Shown here piece by piece: positions 15,544 to 19,036 of a stretch of 19,036 bases of DNA. Source of the stretch: an uncultured Clostridium sp. GTDB taxonomy: Bacteria > Bacillota > Clostridia > Peptostreptococcales > Peptostreptococcaceae. The number at the start of each line of letters is the position of its first letter. The stretch's first letter is position 1. A program made the position numbers and the translations under genes. The notes beneath the pieces were generated by a model. It ran no database searches. It was not told the DNA's origin and saw only the letters and a program-made list of their open reading frames with translations. The stretch covers positions 1 through 19,036 of the forward strand of contig USRS01000049.1 in NCBI GenBank assembly GCA_900557165.1. Direction: 5' to 3'.

Positions 15544-16137
15544 CTATTTGTCATAATAAAAAACAAATCCATAAGGTATCCATTCATTCATATTTGAGCT
15601 TAAAAGTGAGTAATTTAATTTTTCTAGTGTTATATTATCGTCATTTAGTAAATATACATAAATCTTTTCATCTTCTTCGAATAGTTTTAAATAATTAAAA
15701 GTATATTCATAATAATCTTTTTCCTTTTCTGATTCTCTATATTGATCACGTGAATCATCTTCCATCATATAAAATTTATTATCTTTATATGATAAATATG
15801 TTAATATAGGGTCATTTTGAGCAGTATATTGAAGTATTGTTATGCTACATTCTTTTTTATTTTTAGTATTTGTATAAAAATCATTCCACAATTTTTCATT
15901 AGCCACAATTTTTTCATCTTTTATAATTAAAATATTTTTTTTACTCATTTTTTCAACAGTTAATTGTTGTGATGTTCCGTAGGATTTTAATAGCTGTTTA
16001 ATTTTACTAGAATTTTCACTAGAGTATACAACTTCTTTTCCTTTGAAACTACTTGTAGTTTTTAAATTATCAGATTTGTTGCATCCTACTAAAGCTACCA
16101 TACATATGAAAATTAACAAATATATTATTTTTTTCAT
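15544..16137 (-). CDS. Lipoprotein of unknown function
   Basis: A protein of about 197 residues with a lipoprotein signal peptide: basic MKK, a hydrophobic stretch, and the lipobox LVGC near residue 19, so it should be anchored to the outer face of the membrane by a lipidated cysteine. The mature part is charged and rich in Tyr, Asp, Glu and Lys with no domain that I recognise. The second of two adjacent ATG codons (16137) is preferred, as the AGGAGG site lies 6 bases from it and 3 from the other. It is divergent from the lipoate-protein ligase gene, with about 185 bases between. No partner or terminator is clear. Confidence 0.8.
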   Translation of the reverse strand: MKKIIYLLIFICMVALVGCNKSDNLKTTSSFKGKEVVYSSENSSKIKQLLKSYGTSQQLTVEKMSKKNILIIKDEKIVANEKLWNDFYTNTKNKKECSITILQYTAQNDPILTYLSYKDNKFYMMEDDSRDQYRESEKEKDYYEYTFNYLKLFEEDEKIYVYLLNDDNITLEKLNYSLLSSNMNEWIPYGFVFYYDK

Positions 16138-16323
16138 CATATCCCTCCTATATTAATTCCTTTTGATTAATCTTCTTTTTGTTTAATATCAAATCCTTTA
16201 TTTTTTATTTTTTAGCATTATATAAAAATAGACAATAAATTTTATTTTTATAAAGGATATTAGTGAATTTTGTTTAATATTATAAAAATGTCTTATTATA
16301 CAATACTGTGGAGGAAAAATTAT

Positions 16324-17310
16324 ATGCTATTAATAAATAATACTAATATTAATCCTTATTTCAATTTAGCGATGGAAGAATATTTTCTAAAAAATGCAAA
16401 AGAAGATATATTTTTACTTTGGCAAAATGAAAATGCTATTATAGTCGGTAAAAATCAAAATACTTTATCAGAAATTAATTATGATTATGTAAAAAATAAT
16501 AATATTAAGGTAGTAAGAAGACAATCTGGTGGTGGAGCAGTTTTTCACGATTTAGGCAATATTAACTTTACATTTATTTCTTATAATGATAATAGTTTTA
16601 GTGATTTTAAAAAGTTCACTATGCCTATTGTTGCCGCTCTTAAAGAGTTAAATATTAATGCTGAATTTTCTGGAAGAAATGATTTATTAATTGATAATCA
16701 AAAATTTTCAGGTAATGCCCAGTACAATTATAAAAATAATGTTATGCATCATGGTACATTATTATTTTCATCAAAAATTAATGATTTATCTGCCGCTTTA
16801 AAAGTTAAACCTTCTAAATTTGAAGGTAAAGGAGTTAAATCTGTAAAGTCTCGTGTTACTAATATAAGTAACCACCTTGGAAAAGAGATGAGCGTTGTGG
16901 AATTTAAAGATTATTTATTAAATTTCATAAATAAAAGAGACGAAAACAGCCATTTTTATGAGTTAACTCAAGAAGATATTGAAAATATAAATAAATTAGT
17001 AAAAGACAAATATGAAACTTGGGAGTGGAATTTTGGTAACTCTCCTAAATACTCTCTTAACAATGAATTAAAATACCCAGGTGGAAATGTGGAATTTAGC
17101 TTAAATGTAGTTGATGGCTTAATTAAAAATATAAAGTTCTTTGGCGATTTCTTTGGAAAAGAAGATATTTCTTTTATAGAAAACAAATTATTAAATGTAA
17201 AACACAATAAAGATAGTATCAAAACTGCCTTAAAAGATATAGATATTAATAATTATTTTTTAAATTGCAATCTAGATATTTTAATAGAATGTATTATGGG
17301 AGCTAAATAA
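16324..17310 (+). CDS. lplA: Lipoate--protein ligase
   Basis: A 328-residue cytoplasmic enzyme that activates lipoate with ATP and attaches it to lysines of lipoyl domains (2-oxoacid dehydrogenases, glycine cleavage H protein). The start at 16324 follows GGAGG by 9 bases; an ATG-less earlier extension in frame has no ribosome site. The LplA/B catalytic domain shows RRQSGGGAVFHDLGN at 65-79 (lipoate-binding loop), GRNDLLIDNQKFSGNAQ at 117-133 with the catalytic K127, and HHGTLLF at 142-148. The C-terminal accessory domain (about 245-328, PGGNVEFSLNV...) is present, so it is a complete bacterial-type ligase, about the size of LplA/LplJ. It is a single gene with a terminator. Confidence 0.95.
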   Translation: MLLINNTNINPYFNLAMEEYFLKNAKEDIFLLWQNENAIIVGKNQNTLSEINYDYVKNNNIKVVRRQSGGGAVFHDLGNINFTFISYNDNSFSDFKKFTMPIVAALKELNINAEFSGRNDLLIDNQKFSGNAQYNYKNNVMHHGTLLFSSKINDLSAALKVKPSKFEGKGVKSVKSRVTNISNHLGKEMSVVEFKDYLLNFINKRDENSHFYELTQEDIENINKLVKDKYETWEWNFGNSPKYSLNNELKYPGGNVEFSLNVVDGLIKNIKFFGDFFGKEDISFIENKLLNVKHNKDSIKTALKDIDINNYFLNCNLDILIECIMGAK

Positions 17311-17313
17311 AAA

Positions 17314-17348
17314 AAATGAAGAATAGGCCTTTTGCTTATTCTTCATTT
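17314..17348 (+). terminator. Terminator of lplA overlapping the end of a convergent gene
   Basis: An 11-bp stem AATGAAGAATA/TATTCTTCATT (17315-17325 with 17337-17347). Its right arm covers the last codons and stop of the minus-strand VTT gene. T-rich sequence follows on the plus strand and a T-run on the minus strand, so it may serve both genes. Confidence 0.75.
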
Positions 17349-17929
17349 ATTCTTTTCTTTTCATATTCATCTAAATCTTTATTTAATTTATTACCTAATT
17401 TCCATGCTATAAATACTACTGCGCAAAAACCTATAATCTTAACTGGACTTGTGATAAATCCATATATATCTTGACCTATATAACTTATAACTAAAAACAT
17501 GATGAATTTACCTGATAATACTGCTGAGATAAATGTAGTCTTGTGTCTTTTACTTATTCCAGACGCAATAGTAATCACACATGCAGGTAAAAATGGACAT
17601 GCATAAGCTATAAATAATAGTTTAAATCCTCTTTTTTCTATCCATAAAATAGCCTTTTGTATTTTATCGCTTTTAATTTTATCTAGTATTTTACTATTTT
17701 CACCTATTTTATAAATTATTAAAAATAAACATATTGTCCCCATAACAGAGCCTAACCACGATATTAAAAAACCTTTTAACATCCCAAATAATGCTGCATT
17801 AGCAGTTATTAATGCAACTAATGGTAGCATAGGTATAAAACTCTCTATAAATGTGCTGAAAAATCCTACACATAATGAAAGTACCCAATAATCATGAACT
17901 AAATTTTGTAAAGCTTGTATATATTCCAT
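17336..17929 (-). CDS. VTT-domain (TVP38/DedA-like) membrane protein, copy A
   Basis: A 197-residue polytopic membrane protein of the VTT/SNARE-associated family (TVP38/TMEM64, DedA-like). It has about five or six hydrophobic segments. Typical features are the re-entrant ESFIPMLPLVALITANAALFG segment (29-49), the glycine-rich SWLGSVMGT (57-65), and a second half with ACPFLPACVITIASG (109-123) and LSGKFIMF. Family members act in lipid (undecaprenyl or phospholipid) transport across the membrane; a role here is inferred only. TAAGGAGAAAG lies before the ATG. The copy B paralogue is divergently arranged 337 bases away and is about four-fifths identical by eye. The leader has paired repeats shared with copy B. 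Confidence 0.85.
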   Translation of the reverse strand: MEYIQALQNLVHDYWVLSLCVGFFSTFIESFIPMLPLVALITANAALFGMLKGFLISWLGSVMGTICLFLIIYKIGENSKILDKIKSDKIQKAILWIEKRGFKLLFIAYACPFLPACVITIASGISKRHKTTFISAVLSGKFIMFLVISYIGQDIYGFITSPVKIIGFCAVVFIAWKLGNKLNKDLDEYEKKRINEE

Positions 17930-17947
17930 AATATCTTTCTCCTTAGT

Positions 17948-18026
17948 TTTAACATTATAAAACTTGTATTTTAAAGAGATTCATCTTTATTTTAACCACT
18001 TATTTATTTTATATTTTAAATCTCTT
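17948..18026 (-). promoter_or_regulatory. Conserved leader of VTT copy A with two inverted repeats
   Basis: On the minus strand the leader has AAGAGATT (18019-18026), 37 bases of A/T, then AATCTCTT (17974-17981), followed by AGTTTTA...TAAAACT (about 17948-17967) directly before the AAGGAG ribosome site. The copy B leader has the same elements in the same order. A structured regulatory leader is possible; chance folding in AT-rich DNA is an alternative. Confidence 0.4.
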
Positions 18027-18087
18027 ATAAATATGCTCTTTTTTAGAATTATCTTATAATATGATTATAACCTATTTAAATGTATTT

Positions 18088-18142
18088 TTTATTTAATTAT
18101 TCTTACATTTTACTGACAAATTTGTAAGAATAATTAAATAAA
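18088..18142. repeat. 20-bp palindrome in the VTT-pair intergenic region
   Basis: The segment TTTATTTAATTATTCTTACA (18088-18107) pairs perfectly with its reverse complement at 18123-18142, with a 15-base centre. It is not followed by a T-run in either direction, so it is not a normal terminator. It sits near the middle of the 337-base divergent region and may be an operator or a relic of the inverted duplication. Confidence 0.7.
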
Positions 18143-18190
18143 TAATTTCATCAAATAATGTATAATTATCTTAATAAGAAACATAATGAT

Positions 18191-18249
18191 AAGAGATTAT
18201 AAAAACAAAAAGAATTAAATCTCTTTAAGAAAAGTTTTAATTTTTAAAA
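18191..18249 (+). promoter_or_regulatory. Conserved leader of VTT copy B with two inverted repeats
   Basis: AAGAGATT (18191-18198) and AATCTCTT (18218-18225) form an 8-bp stem over 19 bases. Next comes AGTTTTAA...TTAAAACT (about 18233-18251), directly before the GAGGAG site. Both stems also occur before copy A, with different loops, which is why I list them. Confidence 0.4.
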
Positions 18250-18266
18250 CTGAGGAGAGTGGAAAG

Positions 18267-18917
18267 ATGCAATACTTACAAGCTTTACAAAATTTAGTTC
18301 AAGATTACTTATTACTTTCGATATGTGTAGGATTTTTCAGTTCATTTATAGAAAGTTTTATACCTATGTTACCTTTAGTTGCAATAGTAACAGCTAATGC
18401 AGCACTATTTGGTATGGTAAAGGGTTTTTTGATATCATGGCTAGGCTCAGTAACTGGAACAATATGTTTATTTTTATTAGTTTCAAAAATAGGAGAAAAC
18501 AGCAAATTATTAGAAAAAATTAAAAATGAAAAGATAAAGAAAGCAATATTATGGGTGGATAAAAAAGGGTTTAAACTTTTATTTATAGCATATGCCTGTC
18601 CATTTTTACCTGCTTGTGTAATAACTATTGCATCTGCAATAACTAAAAGAGATAAGACTACATTTATGTCAGCAGTTTTATCGGGGAAATTTATAATGTT
18701 TTTAGTAGTAAGTTATATTGGTCAAGATATATATGGATTTATTACAAGCCCGATAAAAATAATTGGATTCTGTGTAGTAGTATTTTTAGCATGGGTATTA
18801 GGCAATAAATTAAATAAAGACTTAGAATATATAGAAGAAAGAGTACACAATAAAGAAAATAAAGATGAAGAAAATCAAAATGATGATTATATTGATATAA
18901 AAAAAGAAGTAAGATAA
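18267..18917 (+). CDS. VTT-domain (TVP38/DedA-like) membrane protein, copy B
   Basis: A 216-residue paralogue of copy A with the same membrane segments and motifs (ESFIPMLPLVAIVTANAALFG, SWLGSVTGT, ACPFLPACVITIAS, LSGKFIMF, SYIGQDIYGF). It is longer by a very acidic and Asn-rich C-terminal tail (residues about 190-216, ENKDEENQNDDYID) that copy A lacks. The start follows GAGGAG by about 9 bases. The inverted arrangement and shared leader suggest that both arose by an inverted duplication, then diverged mainly at the C-terminus. Lipid transport is a family-level inference. Confidence 0.85.
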   Translation: MQYLQALQNLVQDYLLLSICVGFFSSFIESFIPMLPLVAIVTANAALFGMVKGFLISWLGSVTGTICLFLLVSKIGENSKLLEKIKNEKIKKAILWVDKKGFKLLFIAYACPFLPACVITIASAITKRDKTTFMSAVLSGKFIMFLVVSYIGQDIYGFITSPIKIIGFCVVVFLAWVLGNKLNKDLEYIEERVHNKENKDEENQNDDYIDIKKEVR

Positions 18918-18919
18918 AG

Positions 18920-18954
18920 AAATTAGAGGTTAAAATTTAACCTCTAATTTTATT
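18920..18954. terminator. Bidirectional terminator after VTT copy B
   Basis: A stem AAATTAGAGGTT (18920-18931) with AACCTCTAATTT (18939-18950), 7-base loop, followed by TATTT on the plus strand. It overlaps the apparent stop codon of a minus-strand gene entering from the right. Confidence 0.85.
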
Positions 18955-19036
18955 TAGAATTATAATTTTTATTAGCTATATTCCAGTCTACATAATTTAA
19001 AAAATTATGTATTATTTGTTCTCTATTAGAATAAAT
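18950..19036 (-). CDS. Probable 3' end of a gene running in from the right edge
   Basis: Minus-strand reading from 19036 gives 28 codons (IYSNREQIIHNFLNYVDWNIANKNYNSK) and TAA at 18950-18952, placed directly at a terminator, as for other convergent pairs here. The composition looks like a protein. It is too short to name and could be chance. Confidence 0.4.
   Translation of the reverse strand: MYSNREQIIHNFLNYVDWNIANKNYNSK

Noticed and set aside
16270..16323. Longer N-terminus for the lipoate ligase starting at 16270.
   Set aside because: The extension has no ribosome site and the family begins near MLLINN; GGAGG supports 16324.
17930..18266. A tRNA, small CDS or CRISPR repeat within the long VTT-pair intergenic region.
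   Set aside because: No cloverleaf, no direct repeats with spacers, and no open frame with a ribosome site; only inverted repeats are present.

Overview
The window is very AT-rich DNA with strong Shine-Dalgarno sites (AGGAGG type), T-tailed hairpin terminators, lysine riboswitches and a KamA-family radical SAM enzyme. This fits a low-GC anaerobic Firmicute of the class Clostridia (Clostridiaceae or Peptostreptococcaceae). The species cannot be fixed from sequence reading alone.

Left part (1-5100): a secreted SH3-like protein on the minus strand (109-912). Next comes a short gene encoding only the N-terminal DNA-binding domain of a T4-type ATP-dependent DNA ligase (1119-1610). It is followed by a decayed IS3-family (IS150-group-like) element with two nonsense codons in OrfA and a frameshift plus a nonsense codon in OrfB (about 1636-2915). 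Three plus-strand genes follow: an unrecognised small protein (3014-3424), a DUF6873/GME-fold protein related to amidinotransferase-type enzymes (3520-4266), and a protein with a C-terminal XRE-like helix-turn-helix (4336-5016). A bidirectional terminator closes this block.

Middle-left (5100-9440, all minus strand): an iron-containing alcohol dehydrogenase with an upstream stand-alone AraC-type DNA-binding protein; a KamA-family aminomutase-like radical SAM enzyme with a TTG start and a 25-bp terminator hairpin; and a pentapeptide-repeat protein ending in a two-helix module that resembles a potassium-channel pore but has a degenerate selectivity filter.

Middle-right (9440-15500) is a transport island. 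Two closely similar NhaC-family transporters (9439-11187 and 13395-15140, minus strand) are each preceded by a promoter, a complete lysine riboswitch (L-box) and an intrinsic terminator. This identifies them as LysW-type lysine transporters that should be shut off when lysine is plentiful. Between them, on the plus strand, are a third, more divergent NhaC-family transporter (11638-12972) and a small two-helix membrane protein with a lysine-rich tail (13059-13325).

Right part (15500-19036): a lipoprotein (minus), a lipoate-protein ligase (plus), then two divergently transcribed paralogues of a VTT/DedA-like membrane protein. The pair looks like an inverted duplication that includes the 5' leaders; each leader keeps the same two inverted repeats. 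A 20-bp palindrome sits in the middle of their shared intergenic region. The right edge probably holds the 3' end of one more minus-strand gene.

No convincing new multi-gene system is visible. The most unusual items are the doubled lysine riboswitch/transporter units, the orphan ligase domain, the degenerate channel-like pentapeptide protein, and the conserved untyped leader of the VTT pair.
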